Source: Melanopsichium pennsylvanicum (lineage: Eukaryota; Basidiomycota; Ustilaginomycetes; Ustilaginales). Taken from it: a stretch of DNA of 64,000 nt. The notes beneath the pieces were generated by a model. It was given only the letters and a program-made list of their open reading frames with translations. It made no database searches and was not told the DNA's origin. Each line of letters starts with the position of its first letter. Within the stretch, counting starts at the first letter, position 1. Both the position numbers and the translations under genes were made by a program. Of this stretch, positions 52,656-61,637 are shown piece by piece. The DNA lies in contig OAPG01000003.1 of the NCBI GenBank assembly GCA_900208305.1, forward strand, positions 1,653,410-1,717,409, written 5' to 3'.

Positions 52656-54140
52656 TTATGAGGCTTCTTGACGTGTCCGTCGGCGAGAAGGCGTTGCTGG
52701 CGGGAACTGTTGCCACGCCGGATAGGCGTAATGCGGACCTGGTGGATAGCTCGGACGCTGAGAATGGTAGAACGGAGCTATGCCGCTGGAATATGTGCTG
52801 CTTGGGTCAGGTCCTCCCATGATAGCGTGTGGAGCAGGCGCCACGTTAGGATTCGGTCCAGAGTGCTGTGTTGGTCGCAAGCCTTGGTTAGACCCCTGAG
52901 TATGTGATTGAGATTTGATACGGAAAAACGAAAGGAAAGAGTTGGTGGCTCCAACGACGATGGAGAAACAGATCAGAGTAAAAAGCATAGTCTTCCAGCT
53001 GACTGAATCGACGAAGCCATTCAGAATCTCTGCAAACGTTTCGGCTGTCACGCGGGCAGTGCCTACGACAGCCGGATCGCGCGCTGAGCATCGTTCCCAA
53101 TTCTTGCATGCACTGGCGAGTGCGGGTGCCTGGAGATCCGTGCCGCATCGATTGGCAGTATAGGCAGCAGTGCAAGCTGTGATCTCGGCGAGCGTATCTG
53201 AACGAATAGGAGAGGAAGCAAGGCAGACATCAAACGTCAGATCGTCGCACCGAGCTTGTTTATGTTTTCGTACAAAAGACTTACCCATTTCGTATGCACG
53301 CACCTTCTCTGCAACATCCCTTTGCACTGTACGAACGATATGATATAGCAGGTAGAGGAAGGTCGAGAGAATGCTAGCGTTGAAGATGAGCTGTGCATAT
53401 CCGAGCAAGAGCTCCGGCTTGTCCATGGGATTCCCAGCCGAGTGCGTTGCCGTTACTGGCTGATGAGGTATGGTTGAGATTACATTCGGCAATATATAAT
53501 TGACTGCGTATTTGGTGATTGATCGAATACGACTCGGGGTGTCTCTTGGATCATCTTCTTCGTCCTCTTCTTCGTTATCATCGGTGTCGTAGTTGCCCTC
53601 GCTTTTGTCATCTCCGTCATTTGTATTCGATTCTCGGGAGGCTGACCTGAATTCGCGACTTTGTAAATGCGCCAGTCGCTTCCCTTTTCTGCTGAGAACG
53701 CTTCGTTTGCGTCGAACGTGCTGTGATGGGGCCGCAGCTGACTCAGTCAGTGCGACTTTCGAAGAGATATTGCGTGGCAGATTGTCTGCGTTTTCCATCA
53801 AGTCATCTGCCAGTTCTTCGTTCTGATTCGAGATGCGAGCATGGAGATTTTCAGCTCTGTGAGAGGGTGGTGTGAGGCTGGACATTTCAACGTCGGTCAT
53901 GTCAGTGTCGATGGGCATTTGTGAGGTAGTGGGCGGAGTTGACCAGCCTTGAGGCCGATCGGTGTCAAATATGCTGGCTATCTCACGTGTAGAGCACAAA
54001 AAGGCAGTCAAAGTGGCCAGAGGCGTCAGTACTTCGCGCAAGGAATCAGGTGCAGGTGTGTTGCGGGCGAAATACGTACGTTGAGGAGGACCTGGAAGCG
54101 AGGTGTCCATGGGAGCTTCGGTTCCACGTTGCCAGAGCAT
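52656..54140 (-). CDS. BRL1: Brl1/Brr6 nuclear envelope protein
   Basis: The ATG is at 54140; upstream in-frame codons have no ATG. An 87-bp intron (53198-53284, donor GTAAGT, acceptor CAG) lies inside the conserved domain; its removal joins VRAYEM to DTLAEITAC and gives ~465 residues. The Brl1/Brr6 domain has a first membrane helix (SILSTFLYLLYHIV), a luminal region with the disulphide-forming cysteines (ITACTAAYTANRCG, then ACKNWERCSARDP), the ETFAEILNGFVD segment, and a second helix (MLFTLICFSIVVGAT). In yeast Brl1 and Brr6 act in nuclear pore assembly and membrane homeostasis. The N-terminal half is acidic and disordered, the tail Pro/Tyr-rich. A second possible intron (53948-54079, GTACGT...AAG) would shorten the N-terminus by 44 residues. 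Confidence 0.87.
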   Translation of the reverse strand: MLWQRGTEAPMDTSLPGPPQRTYFARNTPAPDSLREVLTPLATLTAFLCSTREIASIFDTDRPQGWSTPPTTSQMPIDTDMTDVEMSSLTPPSHRAENLHARISNQNEELADDLMENADNLPRNISSKVALTESAAAPSQHVRRKRSVLSRKGKRLAHLQSREFRSASRESNTNDGDDKSEGNYDTDDNEEEDEEDDPRDTPSRIRSITKYAVNYILPNVISTIPHQPVTATHSAGNPMDKPELLLGYAQLIFNASILSTFLYLLYHIVRTVQRDVAEKVRAYEMGKSFVRKHKQARCDDLTFDVCLASSPIRSDTLAEITACTAAYTANRCGTDLQAPALASACKNWERCSARDPAVVGTARVTAETFAEILNGFVDSVSWKTMLFTLICFSIVVGATNSFLSFFRIKSQSHTQGSNQGLRPTQHSGPNPNVAPAPHAIMGGPDPSSTYSSGIAPFYHSQRPSYPPGPHYAYPAWQQFPPATPSRRRTRQEAS

Positions 54141-54746
54141 CTTGCATGGCAATTGAATCTTCCGGCTATGATGCGGTGCGACAAGAGAACGAAAAGTGAG
54201 TGGAGCTATCGGATGGGTTGAGGCAGATCAAAGTTGAGGTGGGTGTGGTTGTGGAAGAAGGTGACCTTTTTGTGCTCCTCGGTTCAAGGGTCTCGTGGGT
54301 GTTCAGTGTTGGTCTCTCTACAGCTGCCAAATTTCCCAAATGATCAAAGTCTTGGAGGTCTAACATAGTCAGCGTGGTGAAAAGATTTCCACAACCTGGT
54401 CGGACCAGGACCCTGGAAAGGTTTGCTTCGGCAAGATCACGTCTGTACCTACCGATGTCGACCTGCTCAAGCTATCTGTCCTAGCTATCTGTCCTACGAC
54501 ATCACTTACCGCCATTACCGTTAACAATACGCCGCTCAGTCAAAACGTGTTTCAAAGGGCGTTTGAGGCAGCAACACGCCTCCCTCTGTTGATACCCTTC
54601 TCATGGTCTTGACCGGAAGACTCAACAATCGGCAACGCAACCTTAGGATGCCGAACAGTGATTGAAGGACGGGCAGCGCACACGAAACCCCGGAAGTTTT
54701 GAGAGGACTGCGGGCATCTGCAGCTGACTGGTACAGCGCTGCGAAG
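54141..54746. promoter_or_regulatory. Divergent promoter region BRL1 / OCA-type gene
   Basis: 606 bp without a gene. A short direct repeat (CTAGCTATCTGTCCTA-like, ~54470-54495) is the only structure noticed. Confidence 0.35.
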
Positions 54747-57023
54747 ATGTCTCTGAAACCACTCACGCCGCCATTACGCTTCTCCACAATCGCCTTCTCT
54801 GGCCTGGACCAGTCCAACACTGCTGATGACGATTCGAATCCTCGCTCGCACCCACATCACTGCGAGTCGGTGTACCGCGGAGCGTACCCAAAAGCTCGCA
54901 ATCTATGCTTTCTCTCGCGTCTGCATCTCCGCACACTTCTGAGCTTGACACCTAGGCCAATCGATAACGACGCCTCCCTCCTCGCCTGGTCGTCGCCCGC
55001 CAACCCATCGTCGGCGTCGACGTCTCTAGCGGACAAAGCTTCAGAGTCCGGCATCCAGCTGCTTCATGTGCGATGCGAGAAGCCCAAGGACGAAAGCGGA
55101 GGTCTGACTCGTGAAAGTGCTGCGCGAGCACTTTCTATTTTGCTGGATCGGCGCAATCATCCCATTTACGTTCACTGCTTGGATGGCGTCGAAGTCACGA
55201 GCACGCTAGTTGCGTGCATGCGCAAGGTACAAGCTTGGTCGAACCCAGCTATCTTGGCTGAGTTTGGCAGAGCCTTGCGGGATTCAAACTCGTCTGAATG
55301 GACCGAGGTGCCTTCGCACTTGTTCTCGTTCCTCAACAAGTTTGGTCAGCCCGATGGCATTCGACTACCCCCACGAAATCACATCCCATCTTGGCTTTGG
55401 CCCGCACCCAATCCGTTGTCGATCTTGGCAGATCCATACGCATGGGCAGGCTCGACTCATGTTGCCAGCCTTGCTAACGGCCACGGTCACAACGGCTCCA
55501 TCTCAAGCAGTGCTGATGGGCAGACGTTTCGAAGCTCTCTACATTCTTCCGTTCTCAACGGATCTGCTGATGCTCCTACCGGCTCTGCACTCCGGACTTC
55601 TCCACAGCTGCCAATACACTCAAATTTACGGCACAGCCGGAAACTTCCCGTGCATCATCCTACGCTCAAGCTTCAGTTCGATTTGGATCCGGATCTTCCA
55701 CCCGAGCCCACACCCGCACCGCCCTCCATGATGGGAACGGGATCTTTCGCTTCTACATCGGCACAGCGTCCCATCACACCTTCGCGTCCACGGCATCTGC
55801 ACTCCCGTACATCCTCAAATAACAGCAATGCGAGCCTGCGCACGCCGCCGCACTCTCGACCTACAAGTCGTGCGGGGCAACCAACCACTGGCACATCTCA
55901 ATCGCTCAGCAGCAGATCTGCCTCCCAAACACCGGATCAAGACAAAGCGGCAGCAGCGACTGCATGCAGAGCGGCAAGCACACCCAGGGACGCAGCAAGC
56001 TCCTCTTTTCTTAATCCTAGTCCCGCAGCTGCTGCTCTGCGTGCACCAGTTAGTGCGATACCTTCCGTCGCTGTGTTCCTCGAGAATCAAGTGCATACAG
56101 CCGAGTGTGGCCCCACGGGTCATCTCTCAAGCCAGACCGGAGACGAGTCACCTACACGACGTCCACGTTCTAGTCTCAGCTCGGAAAGCCATCTCGACTT
56201 ATCTCCTCGAAAGGCATCATTGTTTGGTCCAGACCACAATCCTTTGCCGGCCGAGGAGACACCGACATCTAGCATGATCTTGGATGCAGACGTGGACGAG
56301 CTCGATGTGAGCACTCCACGCGCACGACCAACGACGTCGAACAACTTCAAAATCGGTATTGCGGGTACCATCTTCCATCAAGACGACGATATTACCGATT
56401 ACGAAGGCGATCCCGACAGCACAGCTCGAGTCTCGTCTTCCTCTCGTGGAAATGTTGGTTCTGCAGAAGGCTCAAGAGTGGTGGTTCCCTTGGAACATCG
56501 ACGCAGACTGCCAATGCTGGATCAGGCGGATGGAGAACAGACACCGACCAAGGCGAATGCTATGACGCACAGGCAGGCTTTGCATGGTGACAGTCAGGAC
56601 TCTGCATACACCGCTTCGACGCTCAGCCTTTGTAAAGATCTAAGTGGATCTCACGGCCGAGATCCAACAGACTCTTCTCTTCAAGAAGACCGTTCCCAGC
56701 GTAGATTGCACAATCAACGCATTGCAGCAGATTTCAAGAGAAAGTACGGTGAAGATTCTGACATTATGGAAACGCCGTCCACATATGGTGCTGACGATGC
56801 ACACAACCGCCAAGCAGGCGTTGCAAAAGGGCAAGATGAAGCCCATGCACGGCAAGAAGAGGCGAGGAGAGACCATGAAGAGGAACAAGAGGATGAGGAG
56901 GAAGAAGAAGAAGAAGAGGAGGAAGAGGAAGAAGAGGAGGAGGAGGAGGAAGAAGAAGACGAAGATGAGGACGAGGACGAGGACGATCTTGCATTGGAAG
57001 CGTTGGATCTCGAAGGCTACTAA
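54747..57023 (+). CDS. OCA/SIW14-type tyrosine phosphatase-like protein, catalytic arginine apparently lost
   Basis: From the ATG at 54747 (AAG before it, A at -3) the protein is 758 residues; the frame is open upstream without ATG. Residues ~10-190 match the plant-and-fungi atypical dual-specificity phosphatase fold: SVYRGAYPKARNLCFLSRLHLRTLLSLTP, then IYVHCLDGVEVTSTLVACMRK near 141-161. The P-loop should read HCx5R, but the sixth position after the cysteine is Val, so the catalytic arginine is missing, as in some yeast Oca proteins. A scaffold or pseudophosphatase role is inferred; yeast Oca proteins act together in inositol pyrophosphate-linked signalling. The remaining ~550 residues are Ser/Thr/Pro-rich and end in a long Glu/Asp tract encoded at ~56875-56990. 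It converges on BUD6 (148 bp). Confidence 0.75.
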   Translation: MSLKPLTPPLRFSTIAFSGLDQSNTADDDSNPRSHPHHCESVYRGAYPKARNLCFLSRLHLRTLLSLTPRPIDNDASLLAWSSPANPSSASTSLADKASESGIQLLHVRCEKPKDESGGLTRESAARALSILLDRRNHPIYVHCLDGVEVTSTLVACMRKVQAWSNPAILAEFGRALRDSNSSEWTEVPSHLFSFLNKFGQPDGIRLPPRNHIPSWLWPAPNPLSILADPYAWAGSTHVASLANGHGHNGSISSSADGQTFRSSLHSSVLNGSADAPTGSALRTSPQLPIHSNLRHSRKLPVHHPTLKLQFDLDPDLPPEPTPAPPSMMGTGSFASTSAQRPITPSRPRHLHSRTSSNNSNASLRTPPHSRPTSRAGQPTTGTSQSLSSRSASQTPDQDKAAAATACRAASTPRDAASSSFLNPSPAAAALRAPVSAIPSVAVFLENQVHTAECGPTGHLSSQTGDESPTRRPRSSLSSESHLDLSPRKASLFGPDHNPLPAEETPTSSMILDADVDELDVSTPRARPTTSNNFKIGIAGTIFHQDDDITDYEGDPDSTARVSSSSRGNVGSAEGSRVVVPLEHRRRLPMLDQADGEQTPTKANAMTHRQALHGDSQDSAYTASTLSLCKDLSGSHGRDPTDSSLQEDRSQRRLHNQRIAADFKRKYGEDSDIMETPSTYGADDAHNRQAGVAKGQDEAHARQEEARRDHEEEQEDEEEEEEEEEEEEEEEEEEEEEDEDEDEDEDDLALEALDLEGY

Positions 57024-57171
57024 GTTGCTCGCAACTGACAAGTTCATCGTTCCGCACTTTCCTGGTTACACGCGCTTGCGCCTGAACTCGAATGCTGGCG
57101 AAGCTATGACTGCAGATGCAGAGAAAGACTATTACACACCGGAAACAGAGAACGTTCTTAGAAGATGAGGC

Positions 57172-60100
57172 TTACAAGCTTGTATCGTCCTGTGGTACGG
57201 TGCTCGTACTGGTGTTGGCGGTACTCGAGCTACTGCTGGCATCCTTTTCCTCATTAGTCGCCGGTTTCGTGCCGCCCAAAATCAGCTTCTTTGGCTTGGC
57301 CTCGCCCACACTTCCCCCACTGCCGCTCGGCACCGTGGGCACGCCTCCAGGCCCGCCTCCTCCAAACATGGCCTTCCACGTAGCATGATCTCTTTTCTGC
57401 CTTACCCGTTCCGCTTCCAATACCCCGCCGGTCTTTCTCAATACCTTTTTGTCCACAAATCCAGCCAATTCTTCACTGAAATCATCGTTGGTCTTTGATG
57501 CCGCCAGATCTTTCTGCCTCTGCCTTTCAGCCGCTTGCAAGGCTCTTAACCGCTTCTCATGATTGACCGCTTGCGATTTGACCTCCATCATCACTGTTGA
57601 CAATCCTTCATGTCCTTCTTCGGGCAAAGGCGGGATGTATTTTCCTCCCTTACCCGATCCACCTCGCAACTTGACCACCTGCTGAATATTGCTGAACACC
57701 TCCTTCAATGCACCCAAATCATCTCTGAGATCCGAGAGCAAGCCTTCCTCGTGGTTGAGGAACTCTTGTTCATCCACAATATTCTGCAACTCACTCTCCC
57801 AAGTCTTTTTCCAGCTCGGCTTGACCGTCTGAACGTACCCTTCCAGTTCCAGCAGGCCCTTAGTGGCGCGATCCACATCTTCAACAATCTGCTTGACGAT
57901 GATGGGCCTGGGCTTGACACCACGCTGGATGACGTCCACGCGAAGATCATCCACTGTATCCTGCAGATCCTCGATCAGCGTGAGCAGATCCTGCGATTGG
58001 GTATCGAGCCGAGCTTTGCCAGCCACGATGAAGTTCCGCTCAGCAGCAACTTTGGTCGACGCAATAGCGCGCACAGCCCCCGACTGCTCGCGAACTCTGG
58101 CCAGAATGGACTTGACATCTCCTTCAAAGTCAGTTTGCAGCTGGCGAGTGATGGCAAACTCTCGTCGGAGATTCTGTAGCTCCTCGAATTGGACTTTCAG
58201 CTCATGAGCGATGCGCGAGCCAGCCAGTGCTGATGACGAGGACGAGGTGGGAGAAATAGGATCCTGAGGGGAGGTGGAGGACGGCTCTTCGTGCTGCGCA
58301 CTGGCCGCGTGTGTGTTTGCACGCTTGAGCTGGGCCACGCGCTGACCAGCAGCCTGGAATTGTAAATCGCTGATCTTGGTCGGTGTCGCGTGTGCCGCCA
58401 AGAGTTGATCGGTGTTGACAGACGACATGCGGCGCGCGTCACGATCGCGCTCGGCAAGAGCAGCTTTGAGCTCACGGATTTCACGCGATATGGTGCCAAG
58501 CGATAAATCCAGATGTTGTTTGACTTGGTCAAGAGGCTCAATGTTGAGCGTAAGCAAGCTACCCTCTTGGACGTCACCAAGATCTTCGAGTTCATAGGTG
58601 ACACCGCTGATGGGGTCTCTGACGTAAATGCTGGGAAAATCGTCCATCCCTGGAGAGTAGGCGAAACGGTCGATGAAGAGCATTCGAAGTCTTGCGACGC
58701 TGACGCCGCGTGTGACTGAATTCGAGGAATCAAGGTCAATGGCCGCCTTTCGAGTCTGACGCCCAAGTTGTAGGAAGATGTTGATCGATGTGGCTGCTGT
58801 GCTCAAATGGCCTCGTAATGTTGCTGAAGATGGGATGCTGGGAGCTGTAGCCACGGAAGAAATAGCTGCGGTGGCTATGCTGTCATCCTTTCTCGCCTGC
58901 GTCTCTGCCGCATCCCCTATTTCAGAAGGAGGCGCTTGAGCATCGACAAAGGGGAGCGAATCAGTGGAGCTAACTGCGGCTGAAGTGACACGTTGTCCTG
59001 GCGCGAGGAGATTCTTGGATTCTGTAGGAGCAGCAGTCGAAGAGATAGCGGTGATGGTCATCGCTGTCGATGCATTGTCCGGATCTTGACGTGGAGGCTG
59101 GGGCGAGGGCGTTCGATCTTCTTTGTCAAAAGTGGACGAAGTGGGTGTCTTGACTTCCTCGATCGATTCAAACTTGCTGTCAACAGTGGCAGCACTCTTG
59201 TGAAGAGGCAAGGGACGTCCCGCAACAGCACTGCTGATGCTGCTGCTGCTGCTGCTTGAACCAAAGTAATCGGTAGTCGCCTTTGCAAGCGTGGAAGGAC
59301 TTGCAGACCCTTCGAGTGCTGTACTTGCTTCGGGCAGCGGGGGTCGAACGACCCTACGTGAGGAGCTTCCCCGCCGTTCTGTCATTTTACGCTCGGCAAG
59401 TGGACTACCCGCACCACCGGCGGTGGGCGGATACATGTTCATGCCAAGACCTTGACTGAAGCTCTGGCCAACACCCATCTTGTTGAACGTGTAAGCGCTG
59501 AATCGTTTGCTGGCTCGTCGCTCGAGCGCATCGCGATTCTTCAATGCCCTCAAGCTGGGGTCGTGCTCGGAGAAATCGTCATTGGTGTCGATCGAGGACT
59601 TGGGTGTATGTCGAGGCGATTTGGCGCTGAGACGCTGCGGTGTCATACCATTGAGCGGACCAGGTTGGTAAGAGAGAGCCCCTTCTTCGCTCGATGGTGT
59701 GGCGCCACTTGTAGTCCGTCCAGTTGCTTCATCGTCGACGAGCGTGTGACGTTCGAAACTTGGCATTGTCGGCGTCACTTGGCCGGATTCGGGTTTCGAT
59801 GTATCAGCTGATGAGAAAATTGCCTGAGGCAAGGCAGGCGACTGCTGCGCGCTGCCTCGCTTGTCTGTAGATTGATCGCTAGTAGTGCGCAACACACGAC
59901 TACGGGGGCGAATGAGACTTCCCCGATTTGCGACAACATTCGTAGCGGTAGTAAGAGGGTCAGCATCCTTGCCCGAAACTGGCAGAGATTTGCGATCTGA
60001 TTGCCAAGCTGCTTCCGCTGAGCTGGTACGCTGAAGTGATTCGGATTGTAGCAGAGTTGCTGCTGAAGAGTTGGCCGCTGCTTGCGATTCGGCAAGTGCG

Positions 60101-61008
60101 GGGACACTGTTTTCGCTGAAGCCTTGTCGGGATGCATGTGGTCCAAGCGCGCGACTTGAAGTGGGATGCTGCTGCGGTGGCGGCGTCGATGCCATGGAAT
60201 GACCGGTCAAGATGCTGGACCGCCTCGTCTCTTTCGCCGCGCGCTGCTGTACCAAAAACTGCTTATACTCGGCTTGCTTCATTTTGAGGCCTTGCAAGAG
60301 ATTGATGATGATCTCGCGGATGCGGGGTAGATGGACTTCGAGAACAGCAGGCGAAGCTTCTTCTGAGAGACAGCGCTCGAGACAATCACGAAGGTCGTCA
60401 GGAATTGAGTTGAGATCGCTCATGTCGATGCCGTAAGAGCCAAACGCGAGCTTGGCCGAGTTGAAGTCGTTGCCAAGTCGAACGTAAATGTCGGATACAT
60501 CCTCTTCGCTTCTCTGTCCGATGGACCACTTGGTTAGGGATTCGAGCAGCATCTTTGTGGCGACGAGGAGGCGAGTAACAGATGATTCCATATGGCTCGA
60601 TGAGTATTTCGCCGGCGCTTCTTGACCTACCGCAGGAGCCGGGATGGATGCATTCACAGAGGATTGACTGTTCTGTCGCTCGCGACGTTCTCGTTCTCGG
60701 TCCACCTGTCTCTGCCTTTCGCGAGCACGCATCTCTTCCGGAAGCTGAGCAGGTGACCTTGAAAATTGGCTGGCACCACCAGGACTGTTGAACGCAGGTG
60801 CCGATGTGAACCCTTTGCTATCTTGACGTGACATGTAGGACGAACCATGTGGACTCGATTCGTACGCTGGAGATCCTGACCCATCATGTGCATATACATG
60901 CTGAAAATGACGTATGCGATCCGCAGTAACGGGTTGACCAGAGCCTGAAAGTCGATGATTGCTGCGGTCTCCGGATCCCTTGCGGCTACTGATGAGGTTG
61001 GAGAACAT
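57172..61008 (-). CDS. BUD6: Bud6/Aip3, actin-interacting polarity factor
   Basis: From the ATG at 61008 the protein has 1278 residues; the frame is open a little further upstream but lacks an ATG. About residues 115-265 form the N-terminal conserved helical block (SSVTRLLVATKMLLESLTKWS, ending near LQGLKMKQAEYKQFL). Residues ~765-1200 match the AIP3 domain: NIFLQLGRQTRKA, LRMLFIDRFAYSP, FPSIYVRDPISGVTYELEDL, then long coiled-coil helices. Between them is a ~500-residue Ser/Pro-rich linker. In yeast Bud6 binds actin monomers and the formin Bni1 to promote actin cable nucleation at growth sites, a function relevant to polar growth of a dimorphic fungus. It diverges from HGH1 across 629 bp. Confidence 0.92.
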   Translation of the reverse strand: MFSNLISSRKGSGDRSNHRLSGSGQPVTADRIRHFQHVYAHDGSGSPAYESSPHGSSYMSRQDSKGFTSAPAFNSPGGASQFSRSPAQLPEEMRARERQRQVDRERERRERQNSQSSVNASIPAPAVGQEAPAKYSSSHMESSVTRLLVATKMLLESLTKWSIGQRSEEDVSDIYVRLGNDFNSAKLAFGSYGIDMSDLNSIPDDLRDCLERCLSEEASPAVLEVHLPRIREIIINLLQGLKMKQAEYKQFLVQQRAAKETRRSSILTGHSMASTPPPQQHPTSSRALGPHASRQGFSENSVPALAESQAAANSSAATLLQSESLQRTSSAEAAWQSDRKSLPVSGKDADPLTTATNVVANRGSLIRPRSRVLRTTSDQSTDKRGSAQQSPALPQAIFSSADTSKPESGQVTPTMPSFERHTLVDDEATGRTTSGATPSSEEGALSYQPGPLNGMTPQRLSAKSPRHTPKSSIDTNDDFSEHDPSLRALKNRDALERRASKRFSAYTFNKMGVGQSFSQGLGMNMYPPTAGGAGSPLAERKMTERRGSSSRRVVRPPLPEASTALEGSASPSTLAKATTDYFGSSSSSSSISSAVAGRPLPLHKSAATVDSKFESIEEVKTPTSSTFDKEDRTPSPQPPRQDPDNASTAMTITAISSTAAPTESKNLLAPGQRVTSAAVSSTDSLPFVDAQAPPSEIGDAAETQARKDDSIATAAISSVATAPSIPSSATLRGHLSTAATSINIFLQLGRQTRKAAIDLDSSNSVTRGVSVARLRMLFIDRFAYSPGMDDFPSIYVRDPISGVTYELEDLGDVQEGSLLTLNIEPLDQVKQHLDLSLGTISREIRELKAALAERDRDARRMSSVNTDQLLAAHATPTKISDLQFQAAGQRVAQLKRANTHAASAQHEEPSSTSPQDPISPTSSSSSALAGSRIAHELKVQFEELQNLRREFAITRQLQTDFEGDVKSILARVREQSGAVRAIASTKVAAERNFIVAGKARLDTQSQDLLTLIEDLQDTVDDLRVDVIQRGVKPRPIIVKQIVEDVDRATKGLLELEGYVQTVKPSWKKTWESELQNIVDEQEFLNHEEGLLSDLRDDLGALKEVFSNIQQVVKLRGGSGKGGKYIPPLPEEGHEGLSTVMMEVKSQAVNHEKRLRALQAAERQRQKDLAASKTNDDFSEELAGFVDKKVLRKTGGVLEAERVRQKRDHATWKAMFGGGGPGGVPTVPSGSGGSVGEAKPKKLILGGTKPATNEEKDASSSSSTANTSTSTVPQDDTSL

Positions 61009-61637
61009 GGTGCAGCCGCAACAATGGCGCGGCAAAAGGTGCTACGCTGACGTGCTGACCTGCCACCAAACTTGGACGGTGCTCACAAGCCTCGAAGTGA
61101 GCTGTGATTGATACAGCTAAGAGGCTGCACTTGGCGATGAATTGTATGTGCTGATGCAAGATTGTAGGCGATGCTGACGATCACAAGAGTAGTACTGTAT
61201 ATGCTTGTCCAAGCCAAGCACAGTAAGATCTCGGCGAATGGCTTCTTTGGCTGTGTGACATCCATGGTCCAAGCGTGTTGCTCGCTCGTTTCTCGCTCGT
61301 GTCGTTGGAAACGCAGTCCCGATAAGCCCGATACGCAATCTGCGAACTGTTGGATGAAATGGCAAATTAAAAATTGCAAAAATAACATAATGCAGGATGA
61401 TGCGTTTTCGAAGTGCAGTCCAAAGAACCGCTCTCTTCTCGACTTGGATTAGATTTGCTTAGCCGGATTTGCAAAAGTCGCTGAGATCCTCACAATTCCG
61501 TCAATTTCTTGATTTTTTTTTGATTTTTTTTTTTTGTTTGGGTGATGTTGTCCAACATGGTCTTGTCTGCAAGACCTTCGCGGTGTCCCTTTCCTTGACA
61601 TTGGCATCATCATCGTTCGCAGCGACTAGTACTTTTA
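61009..61637. promoter_or_regulatory. Divergent promoter region BUD6 / HGH1
   Basis: 629 bp without a gene. A T-rich run at 61505-61540 lies ~100 bp before the HGH1 ATG, and a TACTGTA heptamer is at 61193. Confidence 0.4.
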
